A DNA stretch of 64,000 nucleotides, from NCBI GenBank assembly GCA_030041495.1, contig JASHNT010000091.1, forward strand, positions 1 to 64,000, written 5' to 3'. Shown one piece after another: positions 34,343-43,382 of the stretch (position 1 is the stretch's first letter; each line of letters opens with the position of its first letter). The DNA is from Bryobacteraceae bacterium (lineage in GTDB: Bacteria; Acidobacteriota; Terriglobia; Bryobacterales; Bryobacteraceae). Made by a program: the position numbers and the translations under genes. The notes under the pieces were generated by a model. It did no database searches and was not told where the DNA came from. It saw nothing but the letters and a program-made list of their open reading frames with translations.

Positions 34343-34942
34343 TTAACTTTTAGCAGGCTTTTCCTTCAGCAGAGCCTTGGCGTCGGCGATCACGCGGGTG
34401 ATCGCGTCCTGTTCCGAGGTGAGGTAGTATCCCCGCACTTGCGAATTCCGGTCCACCAGGATGAAGCGAGTGGAATGATCCAGGCTGCCGTCGACATTGC
34501 CCAGCTTGAACACGTCGTGATCGAGCCTATCCAGGGTCTTCACGTCTCCGGTGAGAAAAAACCACACGCCCGGATGCGCGTGATAGTACTGGGCGTATTC
34601 TTCGAGGACCGCCGGAGTGTCGTGCTGAGGATCGACGGTCAGCGAGATCATGCGTGCGCCGGTACCCTTGAGCGCGTCCTGTACCTCGCTCATCTGTTTA
34701 CTCATTCGCGGGCACGGGCCGGGGCAAGTGGTGAACATGAAATCCGCCACCCAGACGTGGCCGCCGAGTGCGGCCGCGCTATCGAACTTCGCGCCGGTCT
34801 GATCGGTCAATGAGAAATCGGGAACAGAAGAGTAGGAAGGGAGCTTGGCGTGCGCGGCACAGCCGGATGATCCAAATGCCCCGAGGGCAAGCGCCGCTAC
34901 CGCAACGCTAGACGCCTTTACCGTCGATAACCAGGAGTCCAT
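34343..34942 (-). CDS. SCO1/SenC family copper chaperone
   Basis: A 199-residue thioredoxin-fold protein. The copper-binding CxxxC motif is present (TTCPGPCPRM), with the distal histidine in DGSLDHSTRFILVD. FSLTDQTGAKFDS and VWVADFMFTTC are typical. The N-terminus has a membrane-targeting segment ending near GSSGCAAHAK; the cysteine could be a lipoprotein attachment site, although the lipobox is weak. It overlaps the ctaB gene by 35 bases. SCO proteins deliver copper to the CuA site of cytochrome oxidase. Confidence 0.94.
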   Translation of the reverse strand: MDSWLSTVKASSVAVAALALGAFGSSGCAAHAKLPSYSSVPDFSLTDQTGAKFDSAAALGGHVWVADFMFTTCPGPCPRMSKQMSEVQDALKGTGARMISLTVDPQHDTPAVLEEYAQYYHAHPGVWFFLTGDVKTLDRLDHDVFKLGNVDGSLDHSTRFILVDRNSQVRGYYLTSEQDAITRVIADAKALLKEKPAKS

Positions 34943-35792
34943 ACAGCAAGGGAAGGTACACCACGCTCGCCAGCAGGACCTGGCGGGCGCGCAGGATGGA
35001 ATGCTGTGTGGCCGCGCGGAAGCCAGCGACCACTACCAGAGCGCCCAACACGAGCGCCCCATACAGATACACGTTGCCGGCCATGGAGAAAAACGCCGGA
35101 GCCAGGCTCATCGGCACCAGAGCCAACGAGAACAGGAGAATGCGGCGGCCGGTGGAATCGCCATCGGGTTCGACTACCGGAAGCATGCGGATTCCGGCGC
35201 GCGCGTAATCTTCGCGATACATCCAGGCGATGGCGTAGAAGTGGGGGAACTGCCACAGAAACAGGATGGCGTACAGAATACCGGCTTCGAAATTCAAGCG
35301 TCCGCTGGCGGCGGCGTAGCCGATCAGCGGCGGCATCGCGCCGGGAATCGCGCCGATGGTGGTCGAAACCGGCGAGCGCCGCTTGAGCGGCGTGTAAATG
35401 AAAAGATACGTGACCAGCGTGAACAGGCCGAGAAATCCGGTGAGCACGTTCACGCCGAGACACAGATCCGCGAAACCCAGCACGGAAAGCGCGACGCCGA
35501 ACCACAGGCCTTCGCGCGTCGAAACGCGGCCGGTGGGAATCGGACGCCCGCGCGTGCGGCGCATCAGCGCGTCGCCTTCGTTCTCATACCACTGGTTGAG
35601 CGCGGCGGTTCCGCTGGCTAGCAATCCGGTGCCGGCCAGCATGTTCAGCAGCGCGAACCAATTCCAGGCAGGCGCCAGGCGCGAGCCGAACATGAATCCG
35701 ATGGCGGCGCTCATCAGAATGAAACTGGTGATGCGCGGCTTGGTCAACTCGGCGAAACTGGAGAAGCGTTTGGTCATGCGGCGATCGGTCAT
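34908..35792 (-). CDS. ctaB: Protoheme IX farnesyltransferase (haem O synthase)
   Basis: A 294-residue UbiA-type prenyltransferase with about nine helices. The first substrate loop reads NQWYENEGDALMRRTRGRP, the family signature with the two aspartate-type residues; the second is YREDYARAGIRMLPVV. It converts haem B to haem O, the substrate of CtaA, whose gene is immediately upstream and overlaps by four bases. The genome therefore makes haem A or O for a terminal oxidase, though no oxidase subunit gene is in view. Confidence 0.96.
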   Translation of the reverse strand: MTDRRMTKRFSSFAELTKPRITSFILMSAAIGFMFGSRLAPAWNWFALLNMLAGTGLLASGTAALNQWYENEGDALMRRTRGRPIPTGRVSTREGLWFGVALSVLGFADLCLGVNVLTGFLGLFTLVTYLFIYTPLKRRSPVSTTIGAIPGAMPPLIGYAAASGRLNFEAGILYAILFLWQFPHFYAIAWMYREDYARAGIRMLPVVEPDGDSTGRRILLFSLALVPMSLAPAFFSMAGNVYLYGALVLGALVVVAGFRAATQHSILRARQVLLASVVYLPLLYGLLVIDGKGV

Positions 35793-36697
35793 GCGGCAAC
35801 CGCCTCACGGATGGGCGCAGTCACGTTGCGGCGGACTTGAATCGCCAGCACCACGCTGGAGGCCAGGGTCAGGGCCCCGGTGGCGACGTGCGCCACGGTG
35901 ACGATCACCATCGCCAGGGGATTTTTGTCGGCATTCGCTCGCGTGAGATACGCACCGATCCCGAGCAGCACCTGCGCGCCGGTAATCGCGAGCAATGCGA
36001 TCGCGGCCGGACGCAGCGCGCGATGCTCCGGGAATTGATGCAGCACGAAGGCGCAGACGATCAGCACCACGGGCGTCACCACCATCGCTCCGACGATGTG
36101 CGCCATAACGGTCATCGCGCCGTGACGGAACGCCGCGCCCAACCCGACTTGCAACAGTAGTAGCGCGGGCACAAGCACGGCTAGCGAACGCAGCGAAGGC
36201 GTACCGAAATCCCGCGCCAGTTCCGGGCCCTTCTGCCAGCTTTGCGATGTAAAGACGGCGATGGCCACAGTGGTGGAAAAGAAAAGTTGCGCAAGACAGG
36301 CGTGCGAAACGCTCACCGCCGGAGGCAGTAGCAGCAGCACGGTCAAGCCGCCTAGCAAGCCTTGCAGGACCACGGCCCCCAGAGCGATCCACCCCAGCGT
36401 CTTCATCCACCTGCGCCGCTCGGCAATCGCCAGCCAGATCGCGAGACCGATGGTCAGCATCCCGACGAACGTTGCTACCATTCGATGGCCGTGCTCGAAG
36501 AGCACTCCACCGGTCATTCGCGGCATCACTTGTCCGTAGGAAAGCGGCCAGTCCGGCACCGAGAGTCCGGCCTGGTTGCTGGTGACCGAGGCTCCGGCGA
36601 CCACTAGTAATAAGGTGCACACGGCCAGAGCCACGGCATAGCGATGTAGCCCGGGTGAGTAAGAGGGGGTGCTGCTAGGCGTCACGTACGCTTTCAT
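35789..36697 (-). CDS. ctaA: Haem A synthase (COX15/CtaA)
   Basis: A 302-residue membrane protein with eight helices. It begins with VCTLLLVVAGASVTSNQAGLSVPDWPLSYG, of which SNQAGLSVPDWPLSYG is the family signature, followed by FEHGHRMVATFVG with a haem-ligating histidine. HACLAQLFFSTTVAI, MAHIVGAMVVTPVVL and VAHVATGALTLA supply the remaining histidines. It oxidises the haem O methyl group to give haem A. It is the first gene of the minus-strand assembly operon. A divergent deaminase gene starts 40 bases away, so the promoter lies between 36698 and 36737. Confidence 0.95.
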   Translation of the reverse strand: MKAYVTPSSTPSYSPGLHRYAVALAVCTLLLVVAGASVTSNQAGLSVPDWPLSYGQVMPRMTGGVLFEHGHRMVATFVGMLTIGLAIWLAIAERRRWMKTLGWIALGAVVLQGLLGGLTVLLLLPPAVSVSHACLAQLFFSTTVAIAVFTSQSWQKGPELARDFGTPSLRSLAVLVPALLLLQVGLGAAFRHGAMTVMAHIVGAMVVTPVVLIVCAFVLHQFPEHRALRPAAIALLAITGAQVLLGIGAYLTRANADKNPLAMVIVTVAHVATGALTLASSVVLAIQVRRNVTAPIREAVAA

Positions 36698-36737
36698 TGT
36701 AACGCTTCTTGTGAGGATAGAATAGTACCAACTTCAC

Positions 36738-37205
36738 GTGACTCCCGACTTCATGCGCCAGGCCATTGAAATAGCTGTAGAAAACGTCCGTTCCGGGCAC
36801 GGCGGACCGTTTGCCGCACTGGTCGTGAAGGACGGGCGAGTAATAGCCTCGGGGACCAACCGGGTCACGACTTCCAACGATCCAACGGCCCACGCAGAAA
36901 TCGTCGCCATAAGGCAGGCTTGCGCCGAGCTGGGATCGTTCCAATTGGAGGGTTGCGACCTGTACGCCACGTGTGAGCCTTGTCCGATGTGCCTGGGCGC
37001 GATCTATTGGGCTCGGCCGGCTCGCGTGTTTTACGGCGCCACGGCAGCCGATGCCGCGCAGGCGGGATTTGACGACGCGTTCATCTATCGGCAACTTGTG
37101 CTCCCCGCGGAGCAGCGCTCGATTCCAATTGTCTCCCTGCTCCGCGAGGAAGCCCTGGCGTGCTTCCGTGAGTGGCTCGCGAAGCCGGACCGTATGCCAT
37201 ATTGA
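36738..37205 (+). CDS. Nucleoside/guanine deaminase family protein
   Basis: A 155-residue zinc deaminase starting with GTG at 36738. The catalytic motifs are THAEI-type PTAHAEIVAIRQAC and TCEPCPMCLGAIYWAR. The N-terminal block SGHGGPFAALVVKDG and the C-terminal FDDAFIYRQL fit the guanine deaminase (GuaD) group of cytidine-deaminase-fold enzymes, as in Bacillus, better than TadA. The final residues are short of the full GuaD tail, so the exact base specificity is uncertain. It stands alone between divergent ctaA and the DUF481 gene. Confidence 0.9.
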   Translation: MTPDFMRQAIEIAVENVRSGHGGPFAALVVKDGRVIASGTNRVTTSNDPTAHAEIVAIRQACAELGSFQLEGCDLYATCEPCPMCLGAIYWARPARVFYGATAADAAQAGFDDAFIYRQLVLPAEQRSIPIVSLLREEALACFREWLAKPDRMPY

Positions 37206-37246
37206 CTGTCCTGTTGGGGGTAGATCGGATGTTAACATGGCGGTGA

Positions 37247-38365
37247 ATGTCTCTGTCACGAAACTCATTGTTCTCTGTGTTGATGCTGGTGGCCGCGTTT
37301 GCTCTGACGGCGCTCGCGGCGGACCCTCCGGACTCATTGACGCTCACCGACGGTGAAAAACTGACCGGTAAATTCGTGCGAGCCGCCGGCGGATCGGTGG
37401 TTTTTCACAGCGACGTGGTGGGCGACGTGACCGTGCCGTGGGCCAAAGTGAAGGAGCTGACTGCCTCCGGCCGCTTCGCCGTGATCCCCAAGGGGTTCCG
37501 GTTCCATCGCCATGAGACGGACGGGCGCATTCCGATTGGAACGTTGAGCGTCGCGGATCAGAAGATTCAAGTGACGCCAATGCCGGGGCAGCCGGCGCAG
37601 ACGTTCGCAACCGATATGACCGGCTTCGTCGTTTCGGAGAGCGAGTATCAGGCCGCGCAGAAGAATATGAGTTTCTTCGAGGCCTGGAAGGGCTCGCTCA
37701 CGGGCGGCGTGGCGCTGGTGGATGCGACCCAGACCAGCGAGACGTTCACCAGCGCGGTGCACCTGAATCGGGCCGTCCCCACGCAGGCCTGGCTGAGCGC
37801 GCGCAGACGGACGCTGATCAATTTCACCAGCTCCTACGGGAAAATTACCCAGCCGAACACGCCCGAGGTCAAGACCAATTTACTGCACTTCGACGGCGAA
37901 GAAGATGAGTATTTTTCGGCTCGCGGATATTTCCTGGGGCAGGCAGGGTTCGATCACAACTATTCCCAGGGCTTGAATCTGCAACAGACCTACAGCGGCG
38001 GAGCCGGCTGGTCCGTAATCAAGAACGATACCCAGACTTTCGATCTGAAGGCGACGGTCAGCTACATCCGGCAGAGTTTCACGGTCGGCTCCAACGACAA
38101 GAATCTGGTGGGCTCGATTTTCAACGAGACGTATCACCGCAAGCTGCCGCTGGGGATTGTCTTCGATGAACAGATTACGTTCATTCCCGCCTGGAACAAT
38201 ACCAACGCGTATTCGGCCAATGGCGGCGCGGGAATCACCATGGCCTTGTACAAACGCTTGAGCCTGAACGTGAGCATGCTGGATACGTTCCTGAACGATC
38301 CGCCAACGGGCTTCAAGAAGAATTCGTTCCAATTCACCACCGGCGTGACGTATACGCTGCCGTAG
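37247..38365 (+). CDS. DUF481 outer-membrane beta-barrel protein
   Basis: A 372-residue exported protein with signal peptide (FSVLMLVAAFALTALAA). Residues 25-80 form a small strand-rich domain (DSLTLTDGEKLTGKFVRAAGG ... DVTVPWAKVKEL, first part quoted to 20). From about residue 150 the alternating strand pattern of DUF481 appears: SLTGGVALVDATQTSETF, YFSARGYFLGQAGFDHN, and the final VTYTLP with a terminal aromatic-like strand. DUF481 barrels occur in salt- or stress-induced outer membrane proteins. Function here unknown. Confidence 0.85.
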   Translation: MSLSRNSLFSVLMLVAAFALTALAADPPDSLTLTDGEKLTGKFVRAAGGSVVFHSDVVGDVTVPWAKVKELTASGRFAVIPKGFRFHRHETDGRIPIGTLSVADQKIQVTPMPGQPAQTFATDMTGFVVSESEYQAAQKNMSFFEAWKGSLTGGVALVDATQTSETFTSAVHLNRAVPTQAWLSARRRTLINFTSSYGKITQPNTPEVKTNLLHFDGEEDEYFSARGYFLGQAGFDHNYSQGLNLQQTYSGGAGWSVIKNDTQTFDLKATVSYIRQSFTVGSNDKNLVGSIFNETYHRKLPLGIVFDEQITFIPAWNNTNAYSANGGAGITMALYKRLSLNVSMLDTFLNDPPTGFKKNSFQFTTGVTYTLP

Positions 38366-38385
38366 GCCGGGCTACACACGCCGGC

Positions 38386-40317
38386 TCAGTTATCCGAAGG
38401 CCGCTCGACGTGATCGATGACGATGTACCCCCGAGGCCCGGTGGTCGGTTCCAGCTTCAGGCCAAGGCCCTCGAGCGCCGTGAAGATCGACGGGCCCGAG
38501 GGGACATCTGTAGGCGGAAAGAGCGCATCGCGCATCTCCAGCGGAAAGTTCCCCGGCGTAGTTTCGTCGTGTGCGAACTCCAGATGGAAGATGAACAGGT
38601 CGTCGATACCGGTCTTATCAAAGACGTGGCGGTCCAAAATACCCGAAAGTCCGTTCGCGAGATTACTGAGCTTCTGCCCGGCTGAGTCTATCGCCCAATC
38701 CGGCCCGTTCATGTGCAACCAGCTCACGCACAGCGGCGTCTTGCCGGGAGGAAACATGTCCTCCGCCCGCACCCCTTGCGAGGGGTCGCGTTCGATACAA
38801 CCTCCTTTCTCCATCGGTTTCAGCTTGAGGCCGCCCTTCGCTACGACCAAGCTATACATCGGAACATCTTCTGTAGCGCGGTGGATCTTTAACTGAAAAC
38901 GATCCTCCAGCACCGGCTGAAGCATTTGCTCCATTCGTTTTTCTGCATCCCGATGTCCGGGTCCCGTGGGCCCGGTCGCTACCAGGTCATTCGTCACTCC
39001 CTCGACGGTGTACCAGTCCTTATTTACCCAATCCGGCGCGTTCCTGAGCCATCGGGTGTCCATCGGTGTCGGGTTGGAGTTGAGGAGGCCCTCTCCAAAG
39101 ACGCCGAGGTATGCGAGCCGGATCAGGCTGCTAACCGCCAGACATTGGGCTCTGAGCCTGCCCGGGGAGTAGCGGGGTCCCCGGCCTCCGCCTCCGCCGT
39201 CGGGACCGCCTCTGCCACCGGGTCCGGTGAGCTCGTCTCCGGGCAAGCACCGTCTGACGGAGACCACGTCGAATTTTGGCCGGGCAGGCGCGGCCGGCTG
39301 CGATGCGGCCGGGGGAGCTGGAGCCGTCCGCGTCTGAGCGAGCTCCATTCGGGGCGCAGGAACTACCGGTAGCTGAATCGGCGGAAGTTGGAGCTTGACG
39401 CCGCGTTCCAGAGTTCCCGCTCCAAACAACACTGCCGTCGCCGAGCATGCGACACCGATGCAGGCGATCTTGATCCGCGACGTTTTCTTTTGCCGCGGAC
39501 CGTCGAAGATCACGCGAATGCGTTGCGGCAAGCCCGTGCCCGGCATGGCCATCCCTAGCGCCACCGTCCGCGCTCCCGCCTCTTTCACGGACCGCTCCAT
39601 ATCCAACAAGCACTCGGCATACTCCGCCGGATCGTAGCCCTGGTCGAGCACTGCGCTGTCGCACGCTTCTTCGGCCAGCTCGGCGAGCTTTCGCTCCAGC
39701 GTCCACGCGAGAGGATGGAACCAGAACACCGCGCGATTCAGCAGTGCCAACCACTGCACCAAGGGATCGTGCCGCCGCGCGTGCGCGTGTTCATGCTCCA
39801 GAATCGCGCCGAGTTGCTCCGGGCTCCATTCTGTCCAACCCTCCGGCAGAATCACTCTGGGCTGGAAAAGTCCCACGGTTACCGGCGCGACGCAGTCCGC
39901 GCTGGACAAGCTCCACATCCGCATGGTGCCGATGGCCAGCCGCAACAGCAGCCACAGCGCTCCGGCCGCATATCCGAACAATGCGATTGATCCCCATGGC
40001 CATTCGCGTTCCGGCGTTGAGTCGCGCAGCGTGTTGATCGAAGGACCCCCGGCCGGACTGGTTGTCTCCTCGATCTCGATGCGCCTGCCTGTAGCCGGAT
40101 TCGCCTGCGAGATGGCGGTCTTCGCAGGCAGGAGCGGCATCGCCGCCTTGGGACCCCAAGCCGTCCACAACGGCAACAGCAGCATGAACCCGGCCACGCC
40201 GGTCCAGACCACGTGCTGTGCCGCCGCGCTCTTGACGCGCATCGTGGCCAGGATCGCCGCGGCGCAGAGAGCAATCAGCGCCGCCCGAATCGAGCATTCC
40301 AACAGCAGGCGTTCCAT
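38386..40317 (-). CDS. M56 (BlaR1-like) peptidase fused to a TIGR03435 domain
   Basis: A 643-residue protein. Residues 1-330 are the BlaR1-type M56 membrane metallopeptidase: four helices and the zinc motif HEHAH in ILEHEHAHARRHDPLV, then AEEACDSAVLD. A proline/alanine-rich linker (about 345-370) leads to a C-terminal domain beginning PKFDVVSVRRCLPGD and containing LIRLAYLGVFGE, FQLKIHRATEDVPMYSLVVAKGG and VFDKTGIDDLFIFHLEF. This is TIGR03435, a Solibacter paralogous family. The usual penicillin-sensing domain of BlaR1 is absent and replaced by this domain. The BlaI-like regulator gene lies 11 bases upstream and is the expected cleavage target. Confidence 0.92.
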   Translation of the reverse strand: MERLLLECSIRAALIALCAAAILATMRVKSAAAQHVVWTGVAGFMLLLPLWTAWGPKAAMPLLPAKTAISQANPATGRRIEIEETTSPAGGPSINTLRDSTPEREWPWGSIALFGYAAGALWLLLRLAIGTMRMWSLSSADCVAPVTVGLFQPRVILPEGWTEWSPEQLGAILEHEHAHARRHDPLVQWLALLNRAVFWFHPLAWTLERKLAELAEEACDSAVLDQGYDPAEYAECLLDMERSVKEAGARTVALGMAMPGTGLPQRIRVIFDGPRQKKTSRIKIACIGVACSATAVLFGAGTLERGVKLQLPPIQLPVVPAPRMELAQTRTAPAPPAASQPAAPARPKFDVVSVRRCLPGDELTGPGGRGGPDGGGGGRGPRYSPGRLRAQCLAVSSLIRLAYLGVFGEGLLNSNPTPMDTRWLRNAPDWVNKDWYTVEGVTNDLVATGPTGPGHRDAEKRMEQMLQPVLEDRFQLKIHRATEDVPMYSLVVAKGGLKLKPMEKGGCIERDPSQGVRAEDMFPPGKTPLCVSWLHMNGPDWAIDSAGQKLSNLANGLSGILDRHVFDKTGIDDLFIFHLEFAHDETTPGNFPLEMRDALFPPTDVPSGPSIFTALEGLGLKLEPTTGPRGYIVIDHVERPSDN

Positions 40318-40328
40318 TTTATTTGCTC

Positions 40329-40724
40329 CTACTTCGTTCTCTTGCCCTTGCGCTCGCGGACGAAGCGTTCCAATTGATTCATTTCGGCGTTGCTCAGCAC
40401 CTTCGATTTGACCAGCCCGCTCATGAGTTCTTCCACCGAGCCTTGGCACAGCCGGTCGAGAATCTGCCGCACCGCCTTCGCGGCCAGGCTGCGCGCGGGC
40501 TCGGCCGCCGAGTAGATGTAGGCGCGGTCTTTGACTTGGTGTTTCAGATAACCCCTCTGTTCCAGCCTCCCCAGCAGGGTTCGTGTCGAGCCTTCCTTTA
40601 AACTGCGCGTCCGCGAAATGATCTGGTGCACCTGCTCCACCGAGCATGGTCCGTGATCCCACACCGCCCGCATCAGCTCGCTCTCCAATTCGGTGAGCGG
40701 CGGACGGACCTGAGCGCTACGCAT
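40329..40724 (-). CDS. BlaI/MecI/CopY-family repressor
   Basis: A 131-residue winged-helix protein: LTELESELMRAVWDHGPCSV, VHQIISRTRSLKEGSTRTLLGRLEQRGYL (beginning and end recognisable), then AYIYSAAEPARSLA and a C-terminal dimerisation helix. The ATG at 40724 gives the family-standard start; a GTG/ATG further upstream would add 21 unrelated residues. It forms a two-gene unit with the M56-TIGR03435 protein, which should inactivate it by proteolysis on receiving a signal. Confidence 0.94.
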   Translation of the reverse strand: MRSAQVRPPLTELESELMRAVWDHGPCSVEQVHQIISRTRSLKEGSTRTLLGRLEQRGYLKHQVKDRAYIYSAAEPARSLAAKAVRQILDRLCQGSVEELMSGLVKSKVLSNAEMNQLERFVRERKGKRTK

Positions 40725-40732
40725 TGTAATGC

Positions 40733-40750
40733 TACTACCTGTATCACTAC
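40733..40750. promoter_or_regulatory. Possible BlaI-type half-sites upstream of the repressor gene
   Basis: TACTAC (40733-40738) and CACTAC (40745-40750) recur 12 bases apart, directly before the repressor start. BlaI/MecI operators are built from TACTA/TAGTA half-sites, usually as inverted repeats. Here the copies are direct, so this is weak evidence. Confidence 0.3.
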
Positions 40751-40817
40751 TCACGTGTGCGGTCAAGCTCTTTTTGCCGTGCGCCACGTCTTGGCGGCGG
40801 GTCGAGATTACTTCGCG

Positions 40818-43313
40818 CTAGAACAGCACTTCGAAATCGAAGCGGTAACGGCGGTGGTAATTGCCGAAGAAGATTCCGTACTGCGGGTCGGCGATGTTGT
40901 CATGAACGGCGAGCGCGTTGAAGTGGTTGGTCAGGTTGAAGCCCGTGAGGGATAGACGGAGGGTGTATTTGGCGTTGACCTTGAGATCCTTCATTACGCG
41001 GGCGTCGGCGGAAAAGGAATCGGGCAGGCGGGTTGAGTCGCCGTAAGGAATGCCGACGTAATTCTGCAGGGCATCGAGGGTGGCGTAAGGAAAGCCCGTG
41101 CGGAACTCGATCAGAGGCATTACGTACAAATCCCACAGGTGGGCCTTTAGCCGGCCCCAAATCAGCAGGCGGTTGGGAACGTCGGCGGGGAGATTGCCGT
41201 AGACGTCGGGCCGGATGATGGGCGCGGGAAAGTTGCCCAGGAAGGAATCGAAGGTATTGAGGCTGCCTTCAGAGCGGCTGTGCGTGTAGGTGATATTGAG
41301 CTGCTGGCCGGATTTCCAAGAGAATTTGCCGGAAACCTCCAACTGGCGGTAGCGCGACTGGCCGTCGCCGTTGAGCACGATCTCGTCCACCTGCGGTTCG
41401 GGATCGAGCACCACCAGGCCGACGGCGCGATTATCGGTATACACGGCGCGGGCCCGGAAGAAGGAAGTGAAGCTGCGCTCCAGTTGCAGATTGAGCGTGT
41501 TACCGCGCGGCGAAAAGGCGCCCGCGACCTGCTCTCCATGCACCAGGAAGGAGCGGGGACCGTTGATGCTGCCGATGACGTTGACGTACGATACCGGGTC
41601 GCCGATGATGCTGCCGTCGGGCGCGTAGTAGGTGATGGTGCGCAGCGGATAGCGGCCGAAGGTGTAAATGTCCAGCGGCAGGTGGTCGTAGAAGGTGCCG
41701 TAGCCGGCCCGAAAGACGGTTTTCTGATCGGCGAAGGGGCTCCAGGCCAAGCCCACGCGCGGCGCGATGCGCAAGCTTTCGGCCAGCCTTTGGTGCTCGA
41801 TGCGGGCTCCGTAGTCGACAGAGAGGCGCGAGTTGAGCGACCAGTGATCCTGCACGTAGGCGGTGACCTCCAAGTCGCTGCGATTGAAGGGCGCGAGATC
41901 GGAGAAGGTGATGCGCTCCTCGAGCACACCCGCGGCGTCTTCGATATCGACGGGACGGTAGTCGAAGCGGCCCTGGTCGGCGGCATCGGTTAAAGACGAT
42001 CCCATCTTGACCAGGTGCGTTCCGGCGAGATGGAACGGCGCGAGCGACCAAGTCTCCAGCCACTCCGTGCGGCTGGCGCTGCGCGTTTGCGTGCCGAAAT
42101 AGTTGCCGAGCTCACCCTGCGGCATGATCACCAGATCGGACGTGCCCTGCGCCCACACGTTCGCGTCGAAGCGCTGGATGGATACGCTGCTATCGATCAG
42201 GCCGTTCAGGAAGGCGAAGCGGTCGAGGAGAGTGCCTGCGTAATTCTGCTGGGCGTAGCTGGGCGTGGTGGGCTGCGGAGTGAAGTAGTTGGGATTGACG
42301 TAGTTGATCTGCTGGGGACTCCAATGAAAGTCCGCGGTCAAAATTTGCTTGTCGGAAAGGATGTAGTCGAGCTGAGTGAAGGAATTCTTGGTCTGCTGCT
42401 TGGAGACGTTAGCCGGGAAGTATAACGTGCGATTGGGAACCTTATCGAGAATATATTGCAGCGAGCTGATGAAATACAGGCGGCTTTTAATCAGCGGACC
42501 GCCCAGCACGAAGCGAGGCGTCTCATTGCGGATGCCGGCCATGTGGAGACTGCGGATGCGGAAATCGGGAAACGGGTCATTGAGCGCGACGTGCCACTTC
42601 TCTCCGCCGCGGCGGGTCTCCACGGCCACCACGCTCTGCGTGAATCGGCCATACTGAGCCAGGAAGGGCGCGTTCAACACGTTAACGGTTTCGATGGCGT
42701 CCACTGGGACGCTTTGCACGAATTTTCCGGTAGCGGGGTCCGTGATGTCGCTTTGATTCACCACCATCGCACTGCGCTCCTGGCCGGCGCCGTCGATCTT
42801 CAACTCGCCATCGGGAGCGCGCACCACTCCGGGTTCCAGCGGCAGGGCCTCATCGATGGTGGCGGGATTGGTGGGCAGGTTCTGCACGTCGGCGGGCCGC
42901 AGCTCATTGTTCTGCGCGGCGCTTTGTTCGACGGGAGGCTGCGCGGCGCTGACTTCGACGGAGGTCGCCTGATGCTGGGGCGTGAGCACGACGGTGATTT
43001 CCTGCCGGGCAGCGGATTCCAAGCGGACTGGAACCATGGTGGTCTCAAAGCCTTCTTTGGCAACAGCGACTTCCCACGCGCCGCAGGGCAAGCCGGCGAA
43101 CTCAGTGAATCCTTCCGTGTCGGTGGCGCGGCCGGGAGGCGAAACCGCTCCGGAACTCAGATGGACACTGGCATCCACCACGGGAGCTTCCTGGGAATCG
43201 ACGACGAAAACGCGCAACTCGGCGGGCGCGCAGGTCTGCGCGCGAAGATACGGCTCCGAGGCTAGCAATAGCATCGCCGCGGACGAAAGCCGCGACCAGG
43301 GAATCCCGCACAT
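40818..43313 (-). CDS. TonB-dependent receptor with carboxypeptidase-regulatory-like N-terminal domain
   Basis: An 831-residue outer-membrane protein. After a signal peptide (to about residue 26) comes a carboxypeptidase-regulatory-like domain (LRVFVVDSQEAPVVDASVHL ... FAGLPCGAWEVAVAKEGFE), then a plug-like region (about 115-240, with SVPVDAIETVNVLNAPFLAQYG) and a large beta-barrel ending in YRRYRFDFEVLF, a typical terminal strand. This is the OmpA-like TonB receptor class that is expanded in Acidobacteria for import of plant-derived oligomers. It is followed on the same strand by nothing coupled, but the exported cluster at 43383-45412 is transcribed towards it and may be in the same unit (gap 69 bases). 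Confidence 0.92.
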   Translation of the reverse strand: MCGIPWSRLSSAAMLLLASEPYLRAQTCAPAELRVFVVDSQEAPVVDASVHLSSGAVSPPGRATDTEGFTEFAGLPCGAWEVAVAKEGFETTMVPVRLESAARQEITVVLTPQHQATSVEVSAAQPPVEQSAAQNNELRPADVQNLPTNPATIDEALPLEPGVVRAPDGELKIDGAGQERSAMVVNQSDITDPATGKFVQSVPVDAIETVNVLNAPFLAQYGRFTQSVVAVETRRGGEKWHVALNDPFPDFRIRSLHMAGIRNETPRFVLGGPLIKSRLYFISSLQYILDKVPNRTLYFPANVSKQQTKNSFTQLDYILSDKQILTADFHWSPQQINYVNPNYFTPQPTTPSYAQQNYAGTLLDRFAFLNGLIDSSVSIQRFDANVWAQGTSDLVIMPQGELGNYFGTQTRSASRTEWLETWSLAPFHLAGTHLVKMGSSLTDAADQGRFDYRPVDIEDAAGVLEERITFSDLAPFNRSDLEVTAYVQDHWSLNSRLSVDYGARIEHQRLAESLRIAPRVGLAWSPFADQKTVFRAGYGTFYDHLPLDIYTFGRYPLRTITYYAPDGSIIGDPVSYVNVIGSINGPRSFLVHGEQVAGAFSPRGNTLNLQLERSFTSFFRARAVYTDNRAVGLVVLDPEPQVDEIVLNGDGQSRYRQLEVSGKFSWKSGQQLNITYTHSRSEGSLNTFDSFLGNFPAPIIRPDVYGNLPADVPNRLLIWGRLKAHLWDLYVMPLIEFRTGFPYATLDALQNYVGIPYGDSTRLPDSFSADARVMKDLKVNAKYTLRLSLTGFNLTNHFNALAVHDNIADPQYGIFFGNYHRRYRFDFEVLF

Positions 43314-43382
43314 CAGGGTATTCGTGAATGGTATCAGCAGTGGACGAAGTTTGCGAGGCGGAGGGCCGGACGCGCCCGGACT

